From an uncultured Acidimicrobiales bacterium (GTDB lineage: Bacteria > Actinomycetota > Acidimicrobiia > Acidimicrobiales > Hopanoidiivorantaceae): 64,000 nt of DNA. Position numbers and translations under genes: made by a program. Location: contig OY282367.1 of the NCBI GenBank assembly GCA_958295755.1, forward strand, positions 1,306,022 through 1,370,021, given 5' to 3'. The notes beneath the pieces are model-generated. The model searched no databases. It was not told where the DNA came from and saw only the letters and a program-made list of their open reading frames with translations. Below, piece after piece: positions 33,090 through 42,120 of this stretch (within the stretch, counting starts at the first letter, position 1; every line of letters starts with the position of its first letter).

Positions 33090-34013
33090 ATGGCAAGTAG
33101 CACAGAGCACGGAACCAAAGCGATACTCGCCGCACTCGGAGCGAACTTCGCAATCGCCATTGCCAAGCTCTTGGGCTTCCTAGTAACACGCTCAGGAGCG
33201 ATGCTGGCAGAGAGCTTTCACTCGTTCGCGGATTCTGGCAACCAAGCCCTGCTGTTGTTCGGGCACCGCCGCGCCCGCAAACCCGCCACACCAGAGCACC
33301 CCTTTGGCTATGGGCGAGAGCGGTATTTCTGGTCGTTCGTGGTGGCCCTTGTGCTGTTTATGCTGGGTTCGGCGTTTGCCATCTGGCAAGGCATCAGCAA
33401 GCTTCGCCATCCTGAGCATCTCAACAGCCTCACCTGGGCTATCGCCATCTTGGGCGGGGCTATCGTGTTGGAAGCATTTTCATTCAGAGTTGCCGTGAAG
33501 GAATCCAACAAAGTGCGAGGCGACGCTTCGTGGGTATCATTCGTTAGACGCTCTAAGTCGCCTGAGCTACCTGTCATCTTGTTGGAAGACCTCGGAGCGA
33601 TGATCGGATTGGTGATTGCATTCTTTGCTGTCATCATCTCAGCCATCACCGACAATGCCCGCTGGGACGGCGCAGGCACCTTGGCCATCGGCATCCTGCT
33701 GGGGCTGATCGCCATCGTGCTAGCAATAGAGATGCAAAGCTTGCTCATCGGCGAATCGGCTACGAAACCTGTGCGAAAGCGGATCGTCATGCTGATTTCT
33801 TCGTCACCAGAGGTAACCGAGCTAATTCACATCCGCACTCAGCACATGGGGCCAGACGACTTGCTGGTAGCGGCGAAAGTGCGCTTCAAAGAGTCTCTGA
33901 ATACGACTCAGATTGCTGAGGCAATTGACGCCATCCAAGACAGCATCAGAGCAGAAGTTCCGGATGCTCAGAGTATCTATTTAGAGCCGGATTTGGCAAG
34001 ATTAGACGGCTAA
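33090..34013 (+). CDS. cation diffusion facilitator family transporter
   Basis: A 307-residue CDF exporter with about six hydrophobic helices. It shows the TM2 metal motif ESFHSFADSGNQ (H-x3-D), PFGYGRERYFWSF, and EDLGAMIGLVIAF in TM5. The cytoplasmic tail follows the CDF fold (VRKRIVMLISSSPEV). Zn, Fe or Mn are likely substrates. The 3' end overlaps the DUF35 gene by 12 bases, convergently. Confidence 0.92.
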   Translation: MASSTEHGTKAILAALGANFAIAIAKLLGFLVTRSGAMLAESFHSFADSGNQALLLFGHRRARKPATPEHPFGYGRERYFWSFVVALVLFMLGSAFAIWQGISKLRHPEHLNSLTWAIAILGGAIVLEAFSFRVAVKESNKVRGDASWVSFVRRSKSPELPVILLEDLGAMIGLVIAFFAVIISAITDNARWDGAGTLAIGILLGLIAIVLAIEMQSLLIGESATKPVRKRIVMLISSSPEVTELIHIRTQHMGPDDLLVAAKVRFKESLNTTQIAEAIDAIQDSIRAEVPDAQSIYLEPDLARLDG

Positions 34014-34442
34014 ATCGGGCAGATCTCTCCCCTCGGGAACAAAATAAGCCAAGGTGATCTCGTCTGACATCTTGACGAAAACAGCTTCCACCAACATCGC
34101 CACCTCTATCTCTTCCACATCGCAACCGACGATGCTCGACATCAACGGGAAGCCCTCTTCCATCTCAATAATGGCAGGCACATAGGGCACCTCAAAATCT
34201 GGCGTCTGAGGCCGCCATACCACCGTGTAGGAATAGACACTGCCTTTCCCGCTACTGGCTTCCCATCGTAAGTTCGGCCCGAAACATGCAGAACAAGCTG
34301 GTGATGGATTCATCGTGATGGCATCGCAGTCATTACAACATTGATAGCGAATTTCCCCTGCACTACAGCCTTCCCAAAACGGGGCACTCACAATCGTGGG
34401 CACAGGCAAGGGGATACCCGGCCTTTGCGGTTTCAACATCAT
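34002..34442 (-). CDS. Zn-ribbon OB-fold (DUF35) acyl-CoA-associated protein
   Basis: A protein of about 146 residues from ATG 34442, with a GGGGAG Shine-Dalgarno seven bases upstream. The zinc ribbon is YQCCNDCDAI and SPACSACFG, followed by the OB-fold beta region (GSVYSYTVVWRPQTPDF). DUF35 proteins form complexes with SCP2-type thiolases and MaoC enzymes in steroid/lipid degradation. The adjacent thiolase gene (33 bases upstream on -) fits that pairing. Confidence 0.9.
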   Translation of the reverse strand: MMLKPQRPGIPLPVPTIVSAPFWEGCSAGEIRYQCCNDCDAITMNPSPACSACFGPNLRWEASSGKGSVYSYTVVWRPQTPDFEVPYVPAIIEMEEGFPLMSSIVGCDVEEIEVAMLVEAVFVKMSDEITLAYFVPEGRDLPDLAV

Positions 34443-34509
34443 TTCTTCTCCCCTGCTCGCCGCTGCTGCCAGCACACAAACACAGAGGCACCTGAGGCTG
34501 GATCAAACA

Positions 34510-35679
34510 TCACGCCGCCTTCTCCGATCCAAGCAGCAACACATCTGTGAATAAAGCCCCTGCCCCGCCATTGGTGGCCATGGCAACCTCAGCCCCTTTT
34601 ACTTGCTGGCTCTTGCAGTTGCCGCGCAGCTGCTCCACAGCTCTGGTGATCCGTTGCAGCTGCTGCACAGCCGCCCCGCCGTGACTGAACGACATAACTC
34701 CCCCATCAGTAGTCACAGGAAACTCGCCGCCCACTTCAATGCGCCCGTCCATCACGAAATCACCGCCCTCACCCTCTTGGCAAAAACCGAACGCCTCAAA
34801 CTGGCGGATGATCTCAAACGAAAACGGGTCGTAAAACTCACATACATCCACATCTTTATGTGTGATGCCGGCCATACCGAAAGCTTGCTGCGCCGAGCGA
34901 CGCCCTACCGTGCCGTTGATCTCACCGCTACGCCCTGAAAAGCTCCAAGTTGGCGGGTGCTGATAAGAAGGGCCGTAAGTATCACCCGATCCCCCGAGAA
35001 TCCAAACAGGCTTCTGAGGCATGTCTGCGGCACGCTCGGCGTTGGTGAGCACCATAGCACACGCTCCCTCTGAAGTCATAGCGCAGTCAAGCAGATGGAA
35101 CGGGTCGGCCACCATGCGCGAAGCCAAGATATCTTCGGGCGTGAAAGGCCCTCGCCCTCGGTAGATGGCATCGGGATGAACATGTCCGTTGTTGCGGATG
35201 GTTGCCGAGACGGTAGCTAGCTGCTCGGGAGTGGTGCCGTATAGATACATATGTCGGCGGGCGATGAGAGCGAACTCAGCAGCCGTGAACATGCCATAGG
35301 ACACGACGAATTCATTTGACGGACGAGTCCACGGAGCAGTGGATCTGCGCTGCGTATACACCCCCGCCATGCCGTCGGTCACGATGGCGGTGTGGCATTG
35401 CCCGGCCGCGATAGCTGCCGCTGCCTGCAGCACAGCTGGAATGCTCGGCGGGTTCATGGAACGCCAAGCCGGGCCGTTGCGCATCCAATAGATCAAAGGG
35501 GCAGCTTTGCCGCCCGCAGCTACTCCGTCTATGTCGGCTGGAGTCAGCCCAGCATCTGCTATAGCACCTCGGCATGCGGCGACAGTGATCGTGTCGGAGT
35601 CGTGGTCTTCTAGTACGCGAGCCTGCGGCGTGTTGTAAATGCCGACAATAGCGACATCATGCAGAAAATGTTTCGGCAT
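34510..35679 (-). CDS. SCP2-type thiolase (lipid-transfer-like acetyl-CoA acetyltransferase)
   Basis: About 389 residues from ATG 35679, with AAGG ten bases before it; the open frame extends 32 codons further. It has DVAIVGIYNTPQARV, AACRGAIADAGLTPADIDGV, CAMTSEGACAMVLTNAERA and FSHGGAAVQQLQRI. It resembles the non-decarboxylating, lipid-transfer-like thiolase family that works with a DUF35 partner. The catalytic nucleophile Cys of classical thiolases is not evident at the usual place, so it may catalyse a retro-aldol-type side-chain cleavage. Pathway is inference. Confidence 0.88.
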   Translation of the reverse strand: MPKHFLHDVAIVGIYNTPQARVLEDHDSDTITVAACRGAIADAGLTPADIDGVAAGGKAAPLIYWMRNGPAWRSMNPPSIPAVLQAAAAIAAGQCHTAIVTDGMAGVYTQRRSTAPWTRPSNEFVVSYGMFTAAEFALIARRHMYLYGTTPEQLATVSATIRNNGHVHPDAIYRGRGPFTPEDILASRMVADPFHLLDCAMTSEGACAMVLTNAERAADMPQKPVWILGGSGDTYGPSYQHPPTWSFSGRSGEINGTVGRRSAQQAFGMAGITHKDVDVCEFYDPFSFEIIRQFEAFGFCQEGEGGDFVMDGRIEVGGEFPVTTDGGVMSFSHGGAAVQQLQRITRAVEQLRGNCKSQQVKGAEVAMATNGGAGALFTDVLLLGSEKAA

Positions 35680-35775
35680 CGGATGATACCTTAGCAACTT
35701 GTCAGACTTTCTGCCAGAGGAAGCCAGCCAGACCTTCCTGCCAACCGAAGCCAGAGATCGCCTCTCAGAGAGCAC

Positions 35776-36097
35776 CCCCCCCCAGAGGGATTACCCCAAC
35801 AAGTGAGATAATCCCTTCTGAGAGGTCTTTAAGCCACCGATGCTTCCTTTTGGGTCTCACCCAACAAAGCAATATCAGGCTGACTTTGCGAAACCATAAC
35901 TGCCGACTTTTCTGTCGTGCTCTTAGACTTATCTATATAACCCTCAATATTTTTATCTATGACCAGTGCGACTCGAATATATTTAAGCCCTCAGAAAGCC
36001 TTTTCTTACTAAATCTTTAAATATTTGATAGACAAAGCCGCAAAAATATAGCTAAAACAAAAAAATCCAAACAAAACCGAACTACAAAGGAAATCAG
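35776..36097. other. AT-rich intergenic stretch without an obvious gene
   Basis: This is 322 bases between the divergent thiolase gene and the + strand hypothetical gene. A run of nine C lies at its left edge. An 8-bp stem (GGGATTA 35787-35793 with TAATCCC 35809-35815) follows. The rest is AT-rich. A short - strand frame (about 45 codons, ending at 35832) encodes a plausible peptide but has no start except an internal ATG. I see no RNA gene. Confidence 0.5.
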
Positions 36098-36379
36098 ATG
36101 ACATCTATAGAAGCTCCCCCTGAAGGTCCCCCAATCGGCAATCTGACTATCGTCTATCTCGGCCCTATCGCGCCGCACTGGGAAATCCACACTGGCTTCG
36201 GCGACCCTCAAATGCTAGAAGACTTCAAAACGCGAGCCCTAGCTCGACTGCTACTGCTACCACCGCACGACCCTCAATTTAGACGCAATCGAGAAAGAGT
36301 CAACCGAGATGCCGAGCGTCAAAATATCGTTTTGGAGTGGGACTTGGGCTATGACGAAGAAGAGACAGAGTCGCAATAA
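36098..36379 (+). CDS. hypothetical protein
   Basis: A 93-residue acidic protein with no family that I recognise. It has a central LTIVYLGPIAPHWEIHTGFGD (beta-like, with His/Trp) and a charged helix-rich C-terminus (FRRNRERVNRDAERQ) ending in EEETESQ. AAAGGAA seven bases before the ATG is a reasonable RBS, so it is probably a real gene. It is followed by an 18-bp tandem repeat. Confidence 0.55.
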   Translation: MTSIEAPPEGPPIGNLTIVYLGPIAPHWEIHTGFGDPQMLEDFKTRALARLLLLPPHDPQFRRNRERVNRDAERQNIVLEWDLGYDEEETESQ

Positions 36380-36389
36380 GCAAAGAGTC

Positions 36390-36443
36390 AGTAGCCGCGA
36401 CATAACAAGTAGCCGCGACATAACAAGCAGCAGAGTCATAACA
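36390..36443. repeat. 18-bp tandem repeat x3 before pstS
   Basis: The unit agtagccgcgacataaca occurs twice without change (36390-36407, 36408-36425), then in a degenerate third copy (36426-36443). It lies between the hypothetical gene and the putative Pho box. Confidence 0.92.
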
Positions 36444-36463
36444 AGCAACTGCTGACTTAAAAT

Positions 36464-36504
36464 ATTCACCCAATGTTAACCTTCGCGTTTACTGCTGGTT
36501 TCAT
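36464..36504 (+). promoter_or_regulatory. putative PhoP/RegX3-type direct repeats upstream of pstS
   Basis: Four 7-mers, ATTCACC, GTTAACC, GTTTACT and GTTTCAT, start at 36464, 36475, 36487 and 36498, that is at 11, 12 and 11 base intervals. The actinobacterial Pho box is an 11-nt direct repeat with a GTTCACC-like 7-mer. The position before pstS and the nearby SenX3/RegX3-like genes support it. Operator function is inference. Confidence 0.5.
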
Positions 36505-36543
36505 TGGCTAGTTAAGATTTGGGGCACAACCCTTACCAAGGAA

Positions 36544-36583
36544 GGACACCCCAAATGAAAAAGGGACACCCCAAAATGAAATC
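36544..36583. repeat. 20-bp tandem duplication covering the pstS start codon
   Basis: The sequence ggacaccccaaatgaaa occurs in two 20-bp copies (36544-36563, 36564-36583). Each contains an ATGAAA, so two alternative start codons (36555 and 36576) exist in frame. Confidence 0.9.
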
Positions 36584-37670
36584 AGTCAGTTCACGGCCAT
36601 GGCTTTTTGCGCTTATTGCAGTAGCTTCTCTAGTAGCTGCGGCATGTGGAGACGATAACGATTCCGCTACGACCTCCACGACGACACCCACTACAGGCCA
36701 AGGAACCTCTGATGCTTCCTCTGATGCTTCCTCGTCCGCAACAAGAATCTCCGGCTCGGTGAATATCTCTGGTTCTTCTACGGTCGAACCGATTTCTGTT
36801 CGTGTGGCGGAGTTATTTGAAAATGTGGAATCTGGTGTGAATGTCACCGTTGACGGACCGGGCACAGGTGACGGCTTCAGATTGTTCTGCGCGGGAGAGA
36901 CCGACATCTCTGGTGCCTCTCGCCAAATCAAAGACGCAGAAGCAGAAACCTGTGCGGAGAACAACATCAACTGGATAGAGCTACGCGTCGGCATTGACGG
37001 CATCGCCGTTATGACCAACAACGATAACCCCCTTGACTGCGTGAGCTTCGCCGATCTCTACGCTCTCGTCGGCCCAGAATCTCAAGGCATCAATAACTGG
37101 TCAGATGGGCAAGACCTCGCAAATGAACTAGGCTCCTCCACTAACCTGCCTGATATGAGCTTGGATGTGTTCGGCCCTGGCGAAGAATCCGGCACCTTTG
37201 ACAGCTTCATAGAACTAGTGCTTGAAGACATCGCAGATGAGCGAGGCCAAGATGCCATCACTCGTGTTGATTACAGCGCGAACGCCAACGACAATGTAAT
37301 CATTCAAGGTATCACCAGCAACTCGGGAAGCCTCGGCTGGGTCGGCTTCGCCTACGCAGTAAACGCAGACAATGTGAAACTCCTAGAAGTTGACGGAGGA
37401 GAGGTTAACGGCGGAGAGGTTGACGGCGGAGACGGTTGCGTGCCTGCCAATCCCGACACCATCGCCAGCGGTGAATACCCCATCAGCCGCTCGCTTTACA
37501 TCTATGTGAACGCTGACAATGCCGCCGACAACTCGGCACTCCAAGCCTATGTCGACTACTACGTGTCTGAAGGTTTAGATGTAGCAGTCCCAGATGTCGG
37601 CTATGTCCCCCTCACCGATGACTCCAAAGCCCAAACACTCAACAACTGGAACGACCGCCGAATCGGCTGA
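36576..37670 (+). CDS. pstS: phosphate ABC transporter substrate-binding lipoprotein PstS
   Basis: A PstS of about 364 residues. I chose ATG 36576 since the signal peptide begins there (MKSVSSRPWLFALIAVASL, lipobox VAAAC). ATG 36555 and TTG 36519 would only add charged residues. The binding-protein core has SGSSTVEPISVRVAELF, DGPGTGDGFRLFCAGETDI, SGASRQIK and the FGPGEESGTFD segment that contacts phosphate. Near residue 275 a short in-frame repeat inserts VDGGEVNGGEVDGG. It is first in pstS-pstC-pstA-pstB-phoU. Confidence 0.94.
   Translation: MKSVSSRPWLFALIAVASLVAAACGDDNDSATTSTTTPTTGQGTSDASSDASSSATRISGSVNISGSSTVEPISVRVAELFENVESGVNVTVDGPGTGDGFRLFCAGETDISGASRQIKDAEAETCAENNINWIELRVGIDGIAVMTNNDNPLDCVSFADLYALVGPESQGINNWSDGQDLANELGSSTNLPDMSLDVFGPGEESGTFDSFIELVLEDIADERGQDAITRVDYSANANDNVIIQGITSNSGSLGWVGFAYAVNADNVKLLEVDGGEVNGGEVDGGDGCVPANPDTIASGEYPISRSLYIYVNADNAADNSALQAYVDYYVSEGLDVAVPDVGYVPLTDDSKAQTLNNWNDRRIG
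37389..37433 (+). repeat. 15-bp in-frame tandem repeat x3 inside pstS
   Basis: Units gttgacggaggagag, gttaacggcggagag and gttgacggcggagac add a V-[D/N]-G-G-E repeat to the C-terminal lobe. They keep the reading frame. Confidence 0.9.
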
Positions 37671-37699
37671 TATCTCAAGCTCAGTTGATAGCACGGCAG

Positions 37700-37729
37700 C
37701 ACATCTCATGGTCGCACATCTCACGGTCG
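37700..37729 (+). repeat. 15-bp tandem duplication at the likely pstC start
   Basis: The sequence cacatctcatggtcg is directly followed by cacatctcacggtcg; the first copy holds the ATG (37708) favoured as the pstC start. The second has ACG at the same place. Confidence 0.85.
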
Positions 37730-38628
37730 CCGACCTCAAAAGTAGCAAAAGTCGCAAGAACCGTCAGAAAGCAGTGCACGCAGGGCTTGCTCTGGCAGCC
37801 ATGGTCTCTGTGGCTGTGTCGGGATTCATCGTCTGGTCGCTCATCTCCGAAGCTTGGACTTTCATCGTTGAGGTTGAGTGGTCACAAATCTTTAACATCG
37901 GCTGGTTTCCCCGTCGAGGTATCTACGATGTCAGCACTCTCCTCACAGCCACCCTCATCACCACTGCCATAGCAATGCTTATAGCCACACCTCTGGGCTT
38001 GGGCGCGGCTATTTACTTATCCGAATATGCTCGTTCCAGCACACGTGCCTTCATCAAGCCCATCTTGGAGATACTCGCCGGCATCCCCAGCGTGGTGCTC
38101 GGCTTCTTCGCTCTCTATTGGGTGGCACCTGAAGTCATAGGTCGCATCAGCGACAACAGCACAGGGTCTCTAGCGGCCGCAGGTGTGGGCGTGGGAATCC
38201 TAACTATCCCTCTGATTGCTTCTATCTCAGAAGATGCCATGACCGCAGTTCCCTCCTCTTTGCGTGAAGCCTCAACGGGGTTGGGCTCGCGCAAAACCGC
38301 CACCACGCTTCGGATCGTTCTGCCTGCGGCCATATCTGGCATAGTAGCTTCGCTGATTGTGGCAGTCTCTCGAGCCATCGGCGAGACGATGGTGGTATTC
38401 CTAGCAGGCGGCGCAGGCGACACTGCCCTCTTCACCTCCTCCCCCACTGACAGCGGCCTCACCATGACAGCGGCTATGGCCTCCCTCGCATCTGGCACCG
38501 ACAATGTTGTGGGTGAAGGTCTGACCGTTCAAAGCCTTTATTTCGTGGGGCTATTGCTGTTTGTTTTTACCCTGTTACTGAACTTGGTGGCCAACCGTTT
38601 CGTCAGTCGAATCCAAGAGAAATACTGA
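37708..38628 (+). CDS. pstC: phosphate ABC transporter permease PstC
   Basis: About 306 residues from ATG 37708. Upstream in-frame starts at 37594 and 37618 would overlap pstS by 77 and 53 bases and add only Ser/Thr-rich sequence. Six membrane helices are seen. The PstC motifs are IATPLGLGAAIYLSEYA, EILAGIPSVVLGFFAL and the EAA loop PSSLREASTGLGSRKTATTLR, then VSRAIGETMVV. It pairs with PstA as the channel of the high-affinity phosphate importer. Confidence 0.92.
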   Translation: MVAHLTVADLKSSKSRKNRQKAVHAGLALAAMVSVAVSGFIVWSLISEAWTFIVEVEWSQIFNIGWFPRRGIYDVSTLLTATLITTAIAMLIATPLGLGAAIYLSEYARSSTRAFIKPILEILAGIPSVVLGFFALYWVAPEVIGRISDNSTGSLAAAGVGVGILTIPLIASISEDAMTAVPSSLREASTGLGSRKTATTLRIVLPAAISGIVASLIVAVSRAIGETMVVFLAGGAGDTALFTSSPTDSGLTMTAAMASLASGTDNVVGEGLTVQSLYFVGLLLFVFTLLLNLVANRFVSRIQEKY

Positions 38629-38631
38629 GCT

Positions 38632-39606
38632 ATGGCAGTGACTTTCGGACGGGTGTTAGACAATAAAACATCCACGCGCATTGAACGCGAGGTGGCATCA
38701 GCCATCAAACGCCAGGGAAGCGACTGGAAAGGCAACACCTTTTACACTCTTTTGCTGGTGATGCTGGTGCTGACCTTGTTTATTTTGGCTGTGCTGATCT
38801 ACGGCGTGGTAGCAGACGGTTGGGATATTCTCACAGGCTGGTTGCCTAGCTTCTTAGGTGGCACGCTTGGAAGCATCAAAGCTTTTGAGGGCCAAACTTT
38901 GGGAGTGCAGCAGGGGCTGGCCGGTTCTTTTTGGATCGCAGTGTTCGTGGCTTTGCTCTCTTTCCCTATCGGCATAGCCTCAGCCATCTACTTAGAGGAA
39001 TACGCCCCAAAAAATCGATTTAGCAACTTTATTGAACTCAACATCCGCAACTTGGCTGGTGTGCCTTCGGTGGTGTATGGACTGCTCGGGCTTTTTCTGT
39101 TCGTGGAGGGCATACCTTCTATAACTGGAGGTCGCACGGCTGCTTCGGCTGGCTTGACTTTGGCTATCTTGGTATTGCCTATCGTCATCATCACTTCGCA
39201 AGAAGCTCTAAGAGCCGTGCCGGCTACTCTAAAAGAGGGTTCATACGGTGTGGGGGCTACCCGCTGGGAGACTGTCCGACGCCAAGCCCTCCCGTATGCG
39301 GCACCGGGTATTCTCACGGGCACGCTGTTGTCTATGTCTCGCGCTATCGGCGAAGCTGCGCCGTTAATTTTGGTTGGTGCTATCACGGGGTTCTTAGGCT
39401 CCAACCCGAGCATCGTGGATCCGCGCCAACTAGACGACGCCTTCACAGCTATGCCAATCTTGATCACAGGCTGGACACAAAACCCGATGCCAGAATTCCG
39501 TGTGGCTGCTGCTGCTGCTATTGTGGTTTTACTTGTGTTCGTACTGCTCTTGAACGCAGCTACTATCTACCTCAGATATCATTTTGAAAAGAAGCGTGAA
39601 GCATGA
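38632..39606 (+). CDS. pstA: phosphate ABC transporter permease PstA
   Basis: A 324-residue PstA with six helices. It has [36 protein letters not shown], the EAA loop [21 protein letters not shown] and [16 protein letters not shown]. Its ATG is three bases after the pstC stop. The stop overlaps the pstB start by 4 bp (ATGA). Confidence 0.95.
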   Translation: MAVTFGRVLDNKTSTRIEREVASAIKRQGSDWKGNTFYTLLLVMLVLTLFILAVLIYGVVADGWDILTGWLPSFLGGTLGSIKAFEGQTLGVQQGLAGSFWIAVFVALLSFPIGIASAIYLEEYAPKNRFSNFIELNIRNLAGVPSVVYGLLGLFLFVEGIPSITGGRTAASAGLTLAILVLPIVIITSQEALRAVPATLKEGSYGVGATRWETVRRQALPYAAPGILTGTLLSMSRAIGEAAPLILVGAITGFLGSNPSIVDPRQLDDAFTAMPILITGWTQNPMPEFRVAAAAAIVVLLVFVLLLNAATIYLRYHFEKKREA

Positions 39607-40415
39607 ATCCAGAAGCTAGAAACTCGAACAATCTTGTTTTCTGCGCTCAAGACTTGAATGTCTACTACGGCGAATTCCACGCCCTACGAGATGTTTGCCT
39701 AGACATATTACCCAACGAGATCACCGCTTTCATCGGCCCCTCAGGTTGTGGCAAAACCACCCTGTTGCGTTGTTTCAACCGCATGAACGACCTCATCCCC
39801 ATAGCTAGAGTTACCGGAAGCATTGAGTACATGGGCGTGAACCTCTACGACCCTGGCGTAGATGCTGTGGAGGTGCGCCGTCGTATCGGGATGGTCTTCC
39901 AAAAGCCCAACCCCTTTCCTAAATCCATCTACGACAATGTGGCATACGGCCCTCGCATCACAGGCATGGCCAAGCGCAAACCCGCCTTAGACGAAATCGT
40001 GGAAATCTCGCTCCGCAAAGCCGCCCTATTTGACGAAGTGAAAGACCGCCTCAAAAACTCAGCCATGGGTCTCTCAGGCGGACAACAACAACGTCTTTGC
40101 ATTGCGCGAGCCATCGCAGTGAATCCCGATGTGTTGCTGATGGACGAGCCTTGTTCGGCTCTTGACCCTATAGCCACCACCCGAATTGAAGAGCTGATGA
40201 ACGAGCTGAAAGACGACTACACCATCGTCATTGTCACACACAACATGCAACAAGCCGCCCGCATCAGCAATAAAACAGCCTTCTTCAGCGTGGATGTTAA
40301 TTTAGAAACCGATACGCGCACAGGCACCCTAATAGAATTTGGAGATACGGAAGAGATTTTCTCAACGCCAAAAGATTCCAGAACAGAAAACTATGTAACA
40401 GGACGCTTCGGCTGA
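39603..40415 (+). CDS. pstB: phosphate ABC transporter ATP-binding protein PstB
   Basis: A 270-residue ATPase. Walker A is [13 protein letters not shown], then [18 protein letters not shown] typical of Pst[16 protein letters not shown], signature [16 protein letters not shown], Walker [16 protein letters not shown] and the H-loop [10 protein letters not shown]. The end [25 protein letters not shown] is the PstB C-terminus. Confidence 0.97.
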   Translation: MNPEARNSNNLVFCAQDLNVYYGEFHALRDVCLDILPNEITAFIGPSGCGKTTLLRCFNRMNDLIPIARVTGSIEYMGVNLYDPGVDAVEVRRRIGMVFQKPNPFPKSIYDNVAYGPRITGMAKRKPALDEIVEISLRKAALFDEVKDRLKNSAMGLSGGQQQRLCIARAIAVNPDVLLMDEPCSALDPIATTRIEELMNELKDDYTIVIVTHNMQQAARISNKTAFFSVDVNLETDTRTGTLIEFGDTEEIFSTPKDSRTENYVTGRFG

Positions 40416-40457
40416 CCAGCAAATCAAATCCAGCAAAGCAAATCCAGCAAAGCAGTT
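40416..40457. repeat. 14-bp tandem repeat x3 after pstB stop
   Basis: Units ccagcaaatcaaat, ccagcaaagcaaat and ccagcaaagcagtt start immediately after the pstB TGA. Confidence 0.92.
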
Positions 40458-40517
40458 CAAAAACAGACCAAAAGCAACAGTCCAGTAGCAATACTCCGAT
40501 AGCACAGGGAATAAATC

Positions 40518-41243
40518 ATGGCAGAAGAGCTTCGCAAATCGTTCCACGAAGAGCTCGATCAGATGCGAGCCAAAGTCGTCAGGATGTCGGCTTTCGTGAG
40601 CGAAGCCATTCCAAGAGTCACTGACGCTTTCCTGCTCAACGATTTTGATGCCACGCAAGCCATCATTGATGGAGACGATGAGCTTGACGCTTGGTCTATA
40701 GATCTAGACAATCACTGCTCTTTGCTACTCGCCCTGCAACAGCCGATGGCTGGCGACCTGCGGGCCATCTTGGCGGTGCTCACGATCAACTCTGAGCTGG
40801 AGCGCACGGGAGATTTAGTCTGCAATATCGCGCGCACCTCACAGCGCATCTACGGCACATCTTTTGAGCCCGAACTGCGAGGCTTCGTGGCCAAGATGAG
40901 CGACGAAGCTCGTCTACTGATTCGCCTGGCCACTGATTCTTTTGTGGAGCAAGACGGCTCGCTGGCTCTTTCTTTGCACGACATAGATGACAGACTGGAC
41001 GACTTGAACCGCGAGTTTTTCAGGTCAATCTTGGAAACCCACCAGCAGGGCAACCTTGACTTTGAAGTGGCTATAAATCTCGCTCTTACTGCCCGCCACT
41101 ACGAGCGAATCGGCGATCATGCGGTCAATATTGGCGAGCGTGTCCGCTACATGCTAGACGGCTGGACGAAAGAACAAATCGGCAGTTACAGGGCAACAGA
41201 GCAAGAAGAATCGCCAGAACCACCAGCCGGCGAAGCTAAGTGA
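40518..41243 (+). CDS. phoU: phosphate transport system regulator PhoU
   Basis: A 241-residue PhoU with two three-helix repeats. The acidic E/DxxxD motifs are in IIDGDDELDAWSIDL and HDIDDRLDDLNREFF, with a bridging DLRAILAVLTINSELERTGDLVCNIAR and YERIGDHAVNIGERVRYML. It links Pst transport state to the sensor kinase, keeping it off when phosphate is plentiful. It is separated from pstB by a 14-bp repeat. Confidence 0.96.
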   Translation: MAEELRKSFHEELDQMRAKVVRMSAFVSEAIPRVTDAFLLNDFDATQAIIDGDDELDAWSIDLDNHCSLLLALQQPMAGDLRAILAVLTINSELERTGDLVCNIARTSQRIYGTSFEPELRGFVAKMSDEARLLIRLATDSFVEQDGSLALSLHDIDDRLDDLNREFFRSILETHQQGNLDFEVAINLALTARHYERIGDHAVNIGERVRYMLDGWTKEQIGSYRATEQEESPEPPAGEAK

Positions 41244-41253
41244 AGAGTCGTCA

Positions 41254-42054
41254 GTGCGTCTGCTCATCACCAATGACGACGGGATAGATTCTCCCGGATT
41301 ATCTGCTCTTGCTACTGCCGCAGCAACTTGGTGTGAAAGCCAAGGCCATGAGCTTGTGATAGCTGCTCCTGCCTCAGAACAAAGTGGATCGGCAGCTTCT
41401 ATGGGAACGCTCGCTCATCATGTTCCGATTCCCTGCTCGCGTGAGATTTTGGCGGGCGACTTGACATCTGCCTATCGCGTGGATGCCACACCCGGGGCTT
41501 GCGTGATCTTGGGCTGTCTGGGGGCTTTCGGAGAACCTCCCGACATTGTGCTTTCTGGTATCAACTACGGTGCCAACTGCGGCAGATCAGTGTTGCCATC
41601 TGGCACTATCGGCGCAGCTTTGACAGCAGCTAACTACGGTCGCTCTGGTTTGGCTGTGAGCTTGGATGCTCCCAGCAATAACCCTGAGATGCTGTGGGAC
41701 GTGGCGGCACAAATGGCCTGTGAGTATCTGGACTGGATCGCCAGCTCGCCCAAGAGAACGGTCGCCAGCTTGAATGTGCCTAACTGCGAGAGAGAAAACA
41801 TCCTGGGAGTACAATTCGCTCCTCCACTGGCACCTCTAGGGGTGGTAGTGACGCAGTTTGAATCATTTGACGAAGAGGGCGAGCAGATACATACCCGAGT
41901 AGTGAGATCTCCGGGGGATGTACCGCCGGACACCGACCGCGATCTCCTGATGAAAGGCTGGGCAGTGCTGACTCCGCTCACGCTTCCGAGCGTGGCAGCT
42001 GAAACTTTGCCTCCATCAGGTGTGACCCTGTCATCTGATAACAGGGCCACCTGA
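41254..42054 (+). CDS. surE: 5'/3'-nucleotidase SurE
   Basis: A 266-residue SurE (GTG start). The N-terminal MRLLITNDDGIDSPGL holds the metal-binding NDD, followed by APASEQSGSAASM, LSGINYGANCGRSVLPSGTIGAA and PPDTDRDLLMKGWAVLTPL. It removes phosphate from nucleoside monophosphates. Being within the pho block, it may salvage phosphate; that is inference. Its stop lies inside a 15-16-bp tandem repeat. Confidence 0.95.
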   Translation: MRLLITNDDGIDSPGLSALATAAATWCESQGHELVIAAPASEQSGSAASMGTLAHHVPIPCSREILAGDLTSAYRVDATPGACVILGCLGAFGEPPDIVLSGINYGANCGRSVLPSGTIGAALTAANYGRSGLAVSLDAPSNNPEMLWDVAAQMACEYLDWIASSPKRTVASLNVPNCERENILGVQFAPPLAPLGVVVTQFESFDEEGEQIHTRVVRSPGDVPPDTDRDLLMKGWAVLTPLTLPSVAAETLPPSGVTLSSDNRAT

Positions 42055-42113
42055 TACAGGGTCACCCGATAATAGGGCCACCCGATAATAGGCAACCTGA
42101 CAATAGGGCCGAG
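42037..42113. repeat. 15-16-bp tandem repeat x5 across the surE stop codon
   Basis: Units are of the form gataatagggccaccc: 42037-42052, 42053-42067, 42068-42083, 42084-42098 and 42099-42113, with slightly different lengths. The surE TGA (42052-42054) lies at the junction of the first two units. The array fills the surE-kinase spacer. Confidence 0.9.
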
Positions 42114-42120
42114 TAAAGAG

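Noticed and set aside
35784..35821. A 7-8-bp stem near the thiolase start as an intrinsic terminator
   Set aside because: No U-run follows on either strand and the stem is short. It is mentioned only in the intergenic entry.
39929..40180. A - strand frame inside pstB
   Set aside because: It is the antisense of a gene with all ABC ATPase motifs.
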